From Pedobacter sp. Leaf41 (GTDB lineage: Bacteria > Bacteroidota > Bacteroidia > Sphingobacteriales > Sphingobacteriaceae): 64,000 nucleotides of DNA. Where the stretch lies: positions 57,179 through 121,178 of the forward strand of contig NZ_LMLE01000012.1 in the NCBI RefSeq assembly GCF_001422545.1, given 5' to 3'. Made by a program: the position numbers and the translations under genes. Below, piece after piece: positions 27,583 through 36,868 of this stretch. Every line of letters begins with the position of its first letter. Positions within the stretch are counted from its first letter, which is position 1. The notes beneath the pieces were generated by a model that was given only the letters and a program-made list of their open reading frames with translations, made no database searches and was not told the DNA's origin.

Positions 27583-28773
27583 ATGCTTCAAAAAATAATA
27601 TTAATAAGTTCAAGTCACTTAAGTTCAAATCCAAGATTAGTTAAAGAAGCCAAAGCGCTTAGCGAAGCTGGTTTTGTTGTTAGTGTAATTTTTCTACAGC
27701 ACATTGCTGAACTTGAGGAATTTGATGAGGATATCATTAAAGAGCTTCCAAAAGTTAAGTTCTATAAAATAAATTTTGGAAGTAAAAATAGAGCTTCGAG
27801 ATATTTAAATTATAAAAGGTTATTGCGTAAGTTTTGGATCAGGATTAATCCAAAAACTAAACTAAGCGAAAATGTATTCTTTCCTGAATTTAAAAAGCTA
27901 ATTAATAAAAATACTGCGGATTTATATATTGGGCATACTTTACTGGCTTTGCCTATTGCAGCGTGGGCCGCGAAGAATAATGGGACTAAGTTTGCTTTTG
28001 ATGCAGAGGATTATCATCGAAGAGAAACAACTGATAAAATACAAAATAACTTTGCTGAAGTTATTGAAGAGAAGTATCTAAATAGTGTTGAATACATCAG
28101 CACGGCAAGTAAGTTTATTACTGAAGCATATCGCAAACATTTTGAACTGAAAAAGATTATCACAATTAATAACTTTTTCACCTACAATGCTTTAGCGCCT
28201 CGAGAGAAAATAAACAACAGCAAACCCATTAAAATTGTGTGGTTTTCTCAGACCATTGGCCTGAATAGAGGATTAAAAGAATTTATTTCAAAATTGGTTT
28301 TGCAAAATTCTGATTTAATTGAATTGCATTTAAGAGGTACAAGTAATGAATTTATCCAATCTCAATTATTAGAAAATGTTTCAACAGGCTGGATAAATAA
28401 CATATTTTTTTATCCTCAATGCAACCCGATAGAATTAAGTTTCTGGCTACAAGGTTTTGATGTAGGTTTAGCACTAGAACCAGGCTTTAGCGTTAATAAT
28501 GAAATTGCAATTTCTAATAAGATTTTTCAATATTTTAATGCAGGCTTAGCCGTAATTGCGACTCCTACAACAGGACAAAAATGGGTAATTCAGCAGGCAC
28601 CAGATGCAGGCGTTATTCTTTCGCCTGATTCAAATTTAGATATCCTGAAAAGTTGGGCTGAAAATAGATCGAATTTAGAAGATGCGAAGCAGGCGGCTGC
28701 AATTGCTGCAAAAAGCAAGTTTGATTGGGATGATGAAAAGAAAAAATTAATTGAGGTCATAAAACAGATTTAA
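27583..28773 (+). CDS. Glycosyltransferase, GT-B fold (family 4-like)
   Basis: 396 residues from the ATG at 27583. The frame is open to a TTG at 27556, but the conserved N terminus IILISSSHLSSNPRLVKEA follows this ATG closely. The acceptor half ends near FAFDAEDYHRRE. The donor half has IKIVWFSQTIGLNRGLKEF and SNKIFQYFNAGLAVIAT in place of the usual ExxxxxxxE loop, so sequence support for GT4 is weaker than for its neighbours. It is 1 bp upstream of another GT4 gene. Confidence 0.75.
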   Translation: MLQKIILISSSHLSSNPRLVKEAKALSEAGFVVSVIFLQHIAELEEFDEDIIKELPKVKFYKINFGSKNRASRYLNYKRLLRKFWIRINPKTKLSENVFFPEFKKLINKNTADLYIGHTLLALPIAAWAAKNNGTKFAFDAEDYHRRETTDKIQNNFAEVIEEKYLNSVEYISTASKFITEAYRKHFELKKIITINNFFTYNALAPREKINNSKPIKIVWFSQTIGLNRGLKEFISKLVLQNSDLIELHLRGTSNEFIQSQLLENVSTGWINNIFFYPQCNPIELSFWLQGFDVGLALEPGFSVNNEIAISNKIFQYFNAGLAVIATPTTGQKWVIQQAPDAGVILSPDSNLDILKSWAENRSNLEDAKQAAAIAAKSKFDWDDEKKKLIEVIKQI

Positions 28774-28774
28774 G

Positions 28775-30058
28775 TTGGCGAAGATTTCAGGTACGAAATG
28801 TTTAAAAAATGCAATTAACCATTCTAACCCAGGAATTGGAAAATTCAGCACAGAAACGATAAAAGCTTATCAAGAAGCTGGTTTCTTAAATTACATGTTT
28901 ACAACATTGGTTTTTCACCAAGAAAATTTTGTTGTAAAATACCTTTTGAAGCGATTTCCTTCCCTGATATCAAAATTAAAAAACAGGTATTTTTCGCAAA
29001 TCCCTCCAGAGAAAATAAGGCTTTACCCTTTCAAAGAATTGTTTAGGTTATTTGCTGTAAAATTTTTAAGTCTAACAAAGGCCGATACCGTTTGGGAATG
29101 GGCAGAGTTGAGCTTCGATAAGTGGGTATCCAACAAACTTGATCAAAATGTAAGAATTGTGCATTGTTATGAACATGCAGCGCTATCTACTTTTACACAG
29201 GCACAAAAGTTTGGCTGTTTTAAAATTATAGAGCAGGTAAGCCAACACCATACTTTTTACAAAAAATTAACCGAGCAGGAATTTAAACAATATCCAAACC
29301 TTCGTTCTGGTTATAACGAGAAAATTTTGTTAAAAAGCCTTCAAAAAAGAAACAGAAGGAAAGATGAAGAATATGATTTAGCAGACTTAATCATCTGTAA
29401 TTCTACTTTTACTATGACAACGCTGATTGATGCTGGAATCGACAGAATGAAAATTGTAAAAATACCACTTGCATATCCTGAAGTTATCGATATGAAAAGC
29501 AAGCAAAAACAAACAGAACAGTTTACGTTTATCTATGTTGGCTCGTTAAGTTTAAGAAAGGGTACACACATTTTACTAGAAGCTTGGCGGAAGTATTTTT
29601 TCAATCAACAAAATGTGAAACTAATTTTAGCAGGAAGTAATTCTTTACCGAAAGAATTTACCGAAAATCTACCAAAAAATGTAGAGTTGAAAGGTTTTTT
29701 AAATAGACAAGAATTGAATACGTTATATAATGATGCCAATCTTTTGGTTTTCCCGACTTTGGCTGATGGCTTTGGTATGGTCATTACTGAAGCTATGGCT
29801 AAAGGCATACCTGTATTGACTACCAATAATTCTGCTGGGTATGATTTAATAGATGATGGAATAGATGGATTTATTGTAGAAGCTGGAAGCGCTGATGCAC
29901 TTGGGGAAAAAATGCTTTGGATAGTAAAAAATAAAATTAGTTTAGAAGATATGAGTGAGTTAATCATTGAAAAAGCAAGGAAATATCAGTGGTCTGATTA
30001 CAGGATTAGGTTGATAAATACCATAAATGACAGATATTTAAGTTATTTAAATGGATAA
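28775..30058 (+). CDS. Glycosyltransferase family 4
   Basis: 427 residues. The donor domain shows FIYVGSLSLRKGTHILLEAW, LILAGSN, and the acidic DGFGMVITEAMAKGIPVL loop. The N-terminal half contains NPGIGKFSTETIKAYQEAG and a central CYEHAALSTF segment. TTG start at 28775, 1 bp after the upstream stop. It overlaps the next gene by 8 bp. Donor and acceptor unknown. Confidence 0.85.
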   Translation: MAKISGTKCLKNAINHSNPGIGKFSTETIKAYQEAGFLNYMFTTLVFHQENFVVKYLLKRFPSLISKLKNRYFSQIPPEKIRLYPFKELFRLFAVKFLSLTKADTVWEWAELSFDKWVSNKLDQNVRIVHCYEHAALSTFTQAQKFGCFKIIEQVSQHHTFYKKLTEQEFKQYPNLRSGYNEKILLKSLQKRNRRKDEEYDLADLIICNSTFTMTTLIDAGIDRMKIVKIPLAYPEVIDMKSKQKQTEQFTFIYVGSLSLRKGTHILLEAWRKYFFNQQNVKLILAGSNSLPKEFTENLPKNVELKGFLNRQELNTLYNDANLLVFPTLADGFGMVITEAMAKGIPVLTTNNSAGYDLIDDGIDGFIVEAGSADALGEKMLWIVKNKISLEDMSELIIEKARKYQWSDYRIRLINTINDRYLSYLNG

Positions 30059-30845
30059 TATAAATATCGGTTTTGTAATCGCTCTAAAACCAAAATTCAA
30101 TTCAAAAAACTGGGAAAATGATTCGAAGCTACTTTATCAAACTCTTGAAAGTATATGCAATCAGGAAAGTGAAGATTTTATGGCCTTTGTTGTTTATCAT
30201 GATTTACCTAACATACTATTTAACCATAAAAAAATTCATTATTTAAAGTTTCCTTTTTCATTCTGTGTTTTTGAATCCTTAGATAAGATAAAAGCAGAAC
30301 ATCGCGAAAATCCTGAAGGCACAACATACTTTTTTGATCAGGGAAAGAAAATAATGTATGGTGCTGAAATTGCTAAATTTCATAACTGTAAATACATAAT
30401 GTCTGTTGATTTTGATGATTTAATTAGCAATAGAATATTAAAATATATAACTGAAGATGACAATCGTTCAGGTTACTTTGTTGAAAAAGGTTATATCTAT
30501 TACACAGAAAAAAAACTTTTATTACGTAGAAAGAAAAGGATGAACGGCATAAATGGTTCAACGAATATTATTTACCATCAAAATATATCAAATGTTGATC
30601 TATTTAGTAATGATGTGGATTCCTTTAGTTTCTTTTCAGCCCACTATTATACAAAGTTCCGACTTTTGGAGCAAGGTATCGTTATTAAACCACTTCCATT
30701 TTACGCGATTGTATACAGAGCGCATATAAGTAATTGGTTTAATATCCATACACATATGAACGGTTTTTCATTAAAGGTTATTTATAAATACTTTTTTCAA
30801 CGACATTTTATTACGAAGGCCATGAGAAAAGAATTTAGACTTTGA
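30051..30845 (+). CDS. Putative glycosyltransferase, GT-A fold
   Basis: 264 residues. There is no full GT2 signature, but the layout fits a GT-A enzyme: NIGFVIALKPKFNSKNW at the start, LLYQTLESICNQ, and IMSVDFDDLISNRIL with a DFDD metal site near residue 120. A conserved-looking SFFSAHYYTKFRLLEQG follows. Similar proteins annotated as rhamnosyl- or galactosyl-transferases exist, but I cannot assign a sugar. Overlaps the next gene by TTGA. Confidence 0.65.
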   Translation: MDNINIGFVIALKPKFNSKNWENDSKLLYQTLESICNQESEDFMAFVVYHDLPNILFNHKKIHYLKFPFSFCVFESLDKIKAEHRENPEGTTYFFDQGKKIMYGAEIAKFHNCKYIMSVDFDDLISNRILKYITEDDNRSGYFVEKGYIYYTEKKLLLRRKKRMNGINGSTNIIYHQNISNVDLFSNDVDSFSFFSAHYYTKFRLLEQGIVIKPLPFYAIVYRAHISNWFNIHTHMNGFSLKVIYKYFFQRHFITKAMRKEFRL

Positions 30846-32110
30846 AGAAAGTACTAATAATCTCACCTTATTTTATTCCAACAAATTCTGCTGATAGCCA
30901 TCGGATCAGAATGAGTTTACCCTATTTTAAGCAATTTGATTGGGAAGCTGAAATTGTGACAGTTAAATCAGTTTATTCTGATTTAGTAAAAGACTCTTTA
31001 TTAATAAAAAGTATTCCTGAGGATATAAAAGTCCACAATGTAAAAGCACTATCAAAAAAATGGACTTCGAGATTCGGATTAGGAAGCATTGCCTTACGTT
31101 CATTGTGGTTTTATTTTACATATGTAAGGAAGCTCTTATCTAGCCAGCATTATGATTTAATCTATTTTTCGACTACCCAATATCCAGTGTGCATATTGGG
31201 ACTATATTGTAAGAAGAGATTTAAAGTTCCGTATGTAATTGATATACAGGACCCGTGGCATACCGATTATTATAATAATAAGCCAAAATCTGAACGACCT
31301 CCTAAATATTGGTTTTCTTATAGATTGAATAAATTGTTAGAACCAATTGCTTTAAAATCAGTTGATGGCTTAGTTTCTGTAAATCAAGCATACATTAATG
31401 AATTAAAAGATAGATATTTTCAAATCAAAGATGTTCCTGCAGTAACAATCCCCTTCAGTTCATCTTTGATAGATTTCGAAATTGCAAAACTTAATAGTTC
31501 TAATTTCAATTCTTACTACAATAAAAATGATAAGATTAAAATAGCCTACATTGGAGCTGTGGGTACGATAATGAAAGAAAGTATTATTAAACTACTTAAC
31601 GCATTCAAAATATTAATTAATACTAGTGATTTATTTAAGGAAAAAATAGAAGTGTATTTTCTTGGCACAAGTTACGCCCCAAATGGAGCAGGTATTCCAA
31701 GCGTTACACCAATAGCAAATGAGTTAGGTATTGGTGAGTATGTTATTGAAGTAACTGAAAGATTAACATATTATAATGCCATTCATCATATACTGAATTC
31801 CGACGCATTATTTATAGTCGGTTCTGATGATTCTAACTACATTGGCTCGAAAGTTTATAACTACTTGATGGCAAACAAACAGATTTATTCGCTATTGCAT
31901 CATAAAAGCCCGGCTATTCAAATATTAAGGAATTATGATTTAGCGGTAATAAACGACTTAAATTCTAGTCAAGAAACAATAAATAGTAGCTTTGGTAAAT
32001 TTATCAGTGGTTTAACTAGTGATGATCAAATTAATAATCCTCCTAGATATGATGCCTTGATGATGACAAAAGATCAATGTGCTTTATTCGACAAGGTTTT
32101 GAGCATTTGA
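30842..32110 (+). CDS. Glycosyltransferase, GT-B fold (family 4-like)
   Basis: 422 residues. VLIISPYFIPTNSADSHRIR and FKVPYVIDIQDPWHTDYYNN are typical of the family 4-like acceptor domain. IKIAYIGAVGTIMKESIIKL starts the donor domain. NYIGSKVYNYLMANKQIYSL replaces the usual acidic loop, as in fucosaminyl- and mannosyltransferase-like members. It starts with TTG overlapping the preceding TGA and ends with another TTGA overlap. Specificity unknown. Confidence 0.75.
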   Translation: MKKVLIISPYFIPTNSADSHRIRMSLPYFKQFDWEAEIVTVKSVYSDLVKDSLLIKSIPEDIKVHNVKALSKKWTSRFGLGSIALRSLWFYFTYVRKLLSSQHYDLIYFSTTQYPVCILGLYCKKRFKVPYVIDIQDPWHTDYYNNKPKSERPPKYWFSYRLNKLLEPIALKSVDGLVSVNQAYINELKDRYFQIKDVPAVTIPFSSSLIDFEIAKLNSSNFNSYYNKNDKIKIAYIGAVGTIMKESIIKLLNAFKILINTSDLFKEKIEVYFLGTSYAPNGAGIPSVTPIANELGIGEYVIEVTERLTYYNAIHHILNSDALFIVGSDDSNYIGSKVYNYLMANKQIYSLLHHKSPAIQILRNYDLAVINDLNSSQETINSSFGKFISGLTSDDQINNPPRYDALMMTKDQCALFDKVLSI

Positions 32111-33297
32111 AAAAGTTAGCAATTATTATTACCCACCCCATTCAATATTATGCTCCTGTCTTTAAACTTCTGGCAGCTCAGTGCAACCTAAAAGTTTTTT
32201 ATACCTGGGGATTAGAAGGGGCTGAAGCTAAAGTTGATAAGGGTTTTAATCAAAAAATTATCTGGGATATTCCATTGCTAGAAGGTTATGAATATGCTTT
32301 TTTGGAAAACACAGCAAGAGAGAAAGGATCGCATCATTTCATGGGCATCAAAAATCCAAGTATTATTCAAAACATTAACAGTTTTAATCCAGAGATTATA
32401 CTCATTTACGGCTGGGCTTATCAAAGTCATTTAAAAGTTTTACGCTATTTTAAAGGTAAAATACCCATTTGGTTTAGAGGCGATAGTCATTTATTAGACT
32501 CAAAACCTTTATGGAAAAAGCTGGCTCGAAAATCTTTATTGACATGGATTTACAGCTATATCGATAAGGCATTTTATGTAGGTAAAGCAAATAAAGACTA
32601 TTTTGAAGAATTTGGATTAAAGGAGAATCAACTTGTATTTGCACCTCATGCAGTAGATAATGAGCGATTTTCAGAAGATAGAACTGGTGAGGTTAATCTT
32701 TTGAGGCAAAATCTAAAGATAGGTATTGGAGAAATGTTGATTCTATTTGCTGGCAAATTAGAAAGAAAAAAAAGCCCAGAATTATTGTTGCAGACTTTTT
32801 TAGAATTAAAGATGGATCACGTTCATTTATTGTTTGTGGGTAATGGAGAAGTGGAAGAAAGTTTGAAGGGAGCAGTCGAATCCTTCGCCTACGCTCAGGA
32901 TGACACTAACAATGAAAAGGATTCTTCGATTAAAAACAGAATTCACTTTATGAATTTTCAAAATCAAAGTTATATGCCTGTAGTTTATCAGGCTTGTGAT
33001 TTATTTTGCCTTCCTTCTCAGGGACCAAATGAAACCTGGGGCTTAGCCGTAAATGAAGCAATGGCAGCCGGCAAAGCAATATTGGTTTCCGATAAAGTGG
33101 GTTGCAATTTAGACCTGATTGATCAAAATAGTGGATTAATTTTCAAAACGGAATCGGAGACGATATATGATAATTTAAGGAAAGCGCTACAAGCTGATCT
33201 TGGGAAAATGGGAAAGAGTTCTTATCAAAAGATTCAAAAATGGAATTTCCAAGTTCAAGCTAATACATTTATTCATGAATTATACAAAGGAAATTAA
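32107..33297 (+). CDS. Glycosyltransferase family 4 with a repeat-derived insertion
   Basis: 396 residues from the TTG at 32107, which overlaps the upstream TGA. An ATG 30 bp upstream is in frame, but the family N terminus LAIIITHPIQYYAPVF begins at this TTG. The donor domain has ILFAGKLERKKSPELLL, HLLFVGNGEVEESLK and ETWGLAVNEAMAAGKAILVS. Between the last two lies about 22 residues (AVESFAYAQDDTNNEKDSSI), encoded by a REP-like element. Other GT4 proteins run straight from the VGNGE helix to the next strand here, so this is an in-frame insertion in a surface loop. Confidence 0.85.
   Translation: MKKLAIIITHPIQYYAPVFKLLAAQCNLKVFYTWGLEGAEAKVDKGFNQKIIWDIPLLEGYEYAFLENTAREKGSHHFMGIKNPSIIQNINSFNPEIILIYGWAYQSHLKVLRYFKGKIPIWFRGDSHLLDSKPLWKKLARKSLLTWIYSYIDKAFYVGKANKDYFEEFGLKENQLVFAPHAVDNERFSEDRTGEVNLLRQNLKIGIGEMLILFAGKLERKKSPELLLQTFLELKMDHVHLLFVGNGEVEESLKGAVESFAYAQDDTNNEKDSSIKNRIHFMNFQNQSYMPVVYQACDLFCLPSQGPNETWGLAVNEAMAAGKAILVSDKVGCNLDLIDQNSGLIFKTESETIYDNLRKALQADLGKMGKSSYQKIQKWNFQVQANTFIHELYKGN
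32874..32929. repeat. REP-like element inserted in frame in a glycosyltransferase gene
   Basis: The reverse complement contains GTGTCATCCTGAGCGTAGGC then GAAGGATTCGACTGC, the same core as the intergenic element at 5333-5405. GTCGAATCCTT (32876-32886) is mirrored imperfectly by AAGGATTCTTCGAT (32917-32930). The insert keeps the frame and encodes SFAYAQDD. Confidence 0.7.
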
Positions 33298-34246
33298 AGT
33301 CTCAGTTTTACTAGCAGTTAGGAATGGCGAAGAATTTATAGCATCCTCTATTACTTCAGTACTTTCTCAGGATTTTAAGGATTTCGAGTTACTTATTAGC
33401 GATGATAATTCCAGTGATCAAACTATAAAGGTTATACAAGAATTTCACGACGAACGTATAAAGCTTTATCAACAAAAAAAATCGTTAGGTCAATTTGGTA
33501 ATTTCAACTTTCTATTGTTACAGGCTAAAGGTGAAATAGTTCACTTTTGGAGTCATGATGACATTATGTACCCTCATTGTTTATCTAAAATAGTGAACTT
33601 TCATTTCGAAAATTCAGGCTTAGGAATGTCGTATTGTAGCGGAGACTACATTGATAAAAGTGGATTGGTCACTAGAGAATGGAAATTTGATGGAACACCA
33701 AGTTTATTGGATAAAAATCTATATGCAAAGTATTCCCTTTCGTATGGTTGCTTAGCTGGCAGTATATCTCAAGTCTCCATTAACAGAAAAAACATCGGAA
33801 ATGATTACTATTTCATTGAATCTTATCTGCTCGCAGGAGACTTTGAACTTTGGACAAGAATTGCAGAAAAATTTACGATTGGATTTATATCAGAAAAACT
33901 TACAAGTATTAGAAATCATTCGTCACAGGTTTCAAACAATGCTTCAAGTAACTTTGCTTCAGTGTTGGAGGGAATTCCTATCACCAATAGCTTGATGAAT
34001 TATATTAATGTGAATTTGAGACAAAAACCAAAAATTAAACGAGAAGTGGTCTTAATTCACTATTTTCAACGGGTAATGGTTTTATTCGTTCGTAAGGAAT
34101 TTACGCTCTTTGTATCTGGTATCAAGCTATTAAGTAAAGAGGACAATATAGTTATACTCTTCCTGACATGGTTCAGATTTCGTTTAAGAACTAAGGATCA
34201 GTTCCTTAAGCATCGCCAAAAAATTACTTCTATATTATTTCATTAA
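33275..34246 (+). CDS. Glycosyltransferase family 2
   Basis: 323 residues from the ATG at 33275. The frame is open further upstream to 33200, but those residues overlap the previous gene and lack conservation. VSVLLAVRNGEEFIASSITS, ELLISDDNSSDQT and IVHFWSHDDIMYPHCL (HDD metal site) are GT2 motifs. DFELWTRIAEKF is the acceptor-side motif. It overlaps the preceding gene by 23 bp. Specificity unknown. Confidence 0.85.
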   Translation: MNYTKEIKVSVLLAVRNGEEFIASSITSVLSQDFKDFELLISDDNSSDQTIKVIQEFHDERIKLYQQKKSLGQFGNFNFLLLQAKGEIVHFWSHDDIMYPHCLSKIVNFHFENSGLGMSYCSGDYIDKSGLVTREWKFDGTPSLLDKNLYAKYSLSYGCLAGSISQVSINRKNIGNDYYFIESYLLAGDFELWTRIAEKFTIGFISEKLTSIRNHSSQVSNNASSNFASVLEGIPITNSLMNYINVNLRQKPKIKREVVLIHYFQRVMVLFVRKEFTLFVSGIKLLSKEDNIVILFLTWFRFRLRTKDQFLKHRQKITSILFH

Positions 34247-34256
34247 GTATTTAAAA

Positions 34257-35654
34257 TTGTTTGATCATTCTATAAAATTAGGGAGTTTAAAAATTGGCAT
34301 TGGGGTGATCCTAGCATTATCGTTGTTAACAATAAATCCAATAGCTACGTTTTTCGGCATTCTCTTTGTTCCCTTTGCAGCCAAATTACTTTGGAGAAAA
34401 AATGAACCTCCAATTTTATTTTTTGGTTTATTGATACAATGGTCGCAGGTTTGCCTCAAAATTTTTTATGCAGATTATTTATATAAAGACTTTGGAAGCT
34501 TATTTACCTACTATCAAAATATAGATAAGGCCTACTATTATAGTTTAACCTCACTATACGTAATTTGTATTGGTATCTTTGTCATTATCCGCAAATTGCC
34601 TCAGTTGGAGCGTCCTGATTTTAAAAAACATTTAGAAAATTATAATTTAAAAAAAATAGTAACGCTGTACATTGCCGCTATTTTCTTTACGCCCTTCCTT
34701 ATCGTTTTTTCTCATGTCATACCTGGCCTACAACAGTTTTTTATTAAAGTACAAGATTTAAAGTGGGCTATCTTCTTTTTCTTTTTTACCTACTATTTTG
34801 TTTTCGACAAGAATAAGAAGCTATTTTATACCGTTTTAACAGGGGAAATCATATTCAGTTTAACAGGTTATTTCAGTTCATTTAAAGATTTTTTTATCGT
34901 TGCCATCGTGTTATATGTTTTCGTAAAAAGAACTTACACTTATGTTAATTATGCTCTATTTGGCTTATTAATAGTTCTTTTATTTAATTTGATGATCGTT
35001 TGGCAGTATGTAAAACCAGAATATAGAAGCTATCTATCCGGTGGTGAAAGCGCACAAGTTGTTACCGTATCGAAAGCGGATGCTTTAGAGAAATTATATG
35101 AATTGACAGGCAATGCAAGCAATCTAAAATATGAAGATGGCATTACGAACTTGTTAGATCGCCTTACCTATATTGATATTTTTTCTGCCTCAACATCCTA
35201 TGTACCATTAAATAGACCGCACGAACATGGAAGGTTGTGGTTAGATGCTATAAAAAGGATTTTCATGCCGAGAATCTTATTTCCTGATAAAGCAGTAATT
35301 GATGATACGGAAAAAACGATTACTTATACCGGTGTAGGATTTGCAGGGGCGAGTTCAGGAACCTCTGTGAGTTTAGGTTATGTAACTGAAAGTTATATAG
35401 ATTTCGGGTTCCCAGGAATGCTTATTCCATTATTGTTATGGGGCGTGGTAATCGGATTATCTTATAAAATTATATTGTTAAAATCATATAACATAATATG
35501 GGGATTTGCATTTTTAGTACCCTTTATTTTTCAAATTAACTTATTTGAAACTGCTTTGGATAAATTGGTCGGGAGCTTTTTTGCCTTTTTCCTAATTTAT
35601 ATCTTCCTAAATAAGTTTGTAATTCCAAGATTAGATCATTACTTAAAAAATTGA
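34257..35654 (+). CDS. Wzy-like polysaccharide polymerase / O-antigen ligase-type membrane protein (exosortase Y-associated)
   Basis: 465 residues with about ten to twelve membrane segments. A long periplasmic loop spans roughly residues 255-375; it includes RLTYIDIFSASTSYVP, then RPHEHGRLW and FPDKAVIDDTE. The topology is that of Wzy polymerases, which join lipid-linked repeat units at the periplasmic face. Position, order and neighbours match the exosortase Y-associated Wzy-like protein of Bacteroidota; I assign it by context and topology. It starts with TTG and ends by TTGA overlap with the next glycosyltransferase. Confidence 0.7.
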   Translation: MFDHSIKLGSLKIGIGVILALSLLTINPIATFFGILFVPFAAKLLWRKNEPPILFFGLLIQWSQVCLKIFYADYLYKDFGSLFTYYQNIDKAYYYSLTSLYVICIGIFVIIRKLPQLERPDFKKHLENYNLKKIVTLYIAAIFFTPFLIVFSHVIPGLQQFFIKVQDLKWAIFFFFFTYYFVFDKNKKLFYTVLTGEIIFSLTGYFSSFKDFFIVAIVLYVFVKRTYTYVNYALFGLLIVLLFNLMIVWQYVKPEYRSYLSGGESAQVVTVSKADALEKLYELTGNASNLKYEDGITNLLDRLTYIDIFSASTSYVPLNRPHEHGRLWLDAIKRIFMPRILFPDKAVIDDTEKTITYTGVGFAGASSGTSVSLGYVTESYIDFGFPGMLIPLLLWGVVIGLSYKIILLKSYNIIWGFAFLVPFIFQINLFETALDKLVGSFFAFFLIYIFLNKFVIPRLDHYLKN

Positions 35655-36868
35655 AAATTTTTCACATCACCGCTTCCTATAAACCCGCATATATTTACGG
35701 TGGGCCGATACAAAGTGTTGGAAAGTTATGTGAGGAACTTTGCGAGAATAAGGCGCAAGGAGTAAAAAGGAATGATCAAGAAGCAAAGATCCAAGATGCC
35801 ATCGAAGTTTTCACGACAACGGCAAACGGTAAGGAAGAACTAAATGTAGAAACTGGAAAACAACAAAATGTTGATGGTGTGCCTGTTACCTATTTTAAAC
35901 GCTGGACGAAAGACCATAGTCATTTTTCACCGGGGTTATTGATACACTTGCGAAGTGCGATCATTTGCTGCGCTCAGGATAACAAACTCGTGATTCATGT
36001 TCATGCCTGGTGGAATCTGGTTTCTGTGTTGAGTTGTTTAGTTGCAAAATGGTATAAAGTTCCGGTTGTGTTGTCGCCCAGGGGGATGCTGACTTCTTAT
36101 ACACAAGGCAACAGAAATTCTTTGTCAAAAAAAATATTACATATAATTATTGGTAAAAGTCTTTTAAAATATGTTCATGTTCATGCAACCAGCGAACAGG
36201 AAAAAAATGATGTTCTTCATATTGTTCAGCCTAAAAGCATTACCATTATTCCGAATTTAGTTGATGTCCCAGGTGCTGAAAGCACAAAGCTTAAAGTGAA
36301 AAGAACAGATCATGTATCGACATTTAAACTTTTGTTCCTCTCTCGTATTGAAGAAAAAAAGGGCCTTGAATTGCTTTTTGAAGCCCTTGCCAGCGTTAAT
36401 TTTAATTTTCATCTAACCATTGCCGGTAGTGGAGACGAAAACTATATTAAAAGCTTAAAGCTGAAAGCTGAAAGTTTAAAGCTGGGTGAACGCATCAATT
36501 GGATCGGTCAGGTTGGTAATGAAGAAAAGTTTTCGGTAATGGCCAATCATGATTTACTTGTACTCCCATCCCACAGCGAAAATTTTGCCAACGTGGTAAT
36601 AGAAAGTTTAAGCGTCGGAACCCCAGTGTTAGTTAGCCAACATGTAGGGCTTGTTGATTATGTGAAAGCAAATGAACTTGGTTGGATTTGCAGTCTAGAA
36701 CCAGAAGATATTGCCGAAAAAATCACTGATGCTTATAAAGCTGTAGCAAAAAGAAAAACAATAGCACATCTTGCACCTAAGATTATTGCAAAAGACTTCA
36801 GCGATGAAACATTAGCAGAAAAATACATGGAGTTGTATAGAGGCATTCTAAACAAAAATGTTGAATAA
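35651..36868 (+). CDS. Glycosyltransferase family 4 (exosortase Y-associated type)
   Basis: 405 residues. FHITASYKPAYIYGGPIQSV is a highly characteristic N terminus of the XYAG1-like group found beside XrtY. HVHAWWNLVSVLSC and LSPRGMLTSY follow; the donor half has FLFLSRIEEKKGLELLF-type strands (here LLFLSRIEEKKGLEL) and HSENFANVVIESLSVGTPV. About 17 extra residues near position 35-52 (KAQGVKRNDQEAKIQD) and Lys/Leu-rich stretches around 36285-36300 and 36450-36485 look like small in-frame insertions. TTG start with TTGA overlap; overlaps the next gene by 11 bp. Confidence 0.8.
   Translation: MKIFHITASYKPAYIYGGPIQSVGKLCEELCENKAQGVKRNDQEAKIQDAIEVFTTTANGKEELNVETGKQQNVDGVPVTYFKRWTKDHSHFSPGLLIHLRSAIICCAQDNKLVIHVHAWWNLVSVLSCLVAKWYKVPVVLSPRGMLTSYTQGNRNSLSKKILHIIIGKSLLKYVHVHATSEQEKNDVLHIVQPKSITIIPNLVDVPGAESTKLKVKRTDHVSTFKLLFLSRIEEKKGLELLFEALASVNFNFHLTIAGSGDENYIKSLKLKAESLKLGERINWIGQVGNEEKFSVMANHDLLVLPSHSENFANVVIESLSVGTPVLVSQHVGLVDYVKANELGWICSLEPEDIAEKITDAYKAVAKRKTIAHLAPKIIAKDFSDETLAEKYMELYRGILNKNVE

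Noticed and set aside
35960..35985. Degenerate REP copy in the GT4 gene at 35651
   Set aside because: TGCTGCGCTCAGGATAAC resembles the core, but the protein has no extra residues here, so the match may be chance.
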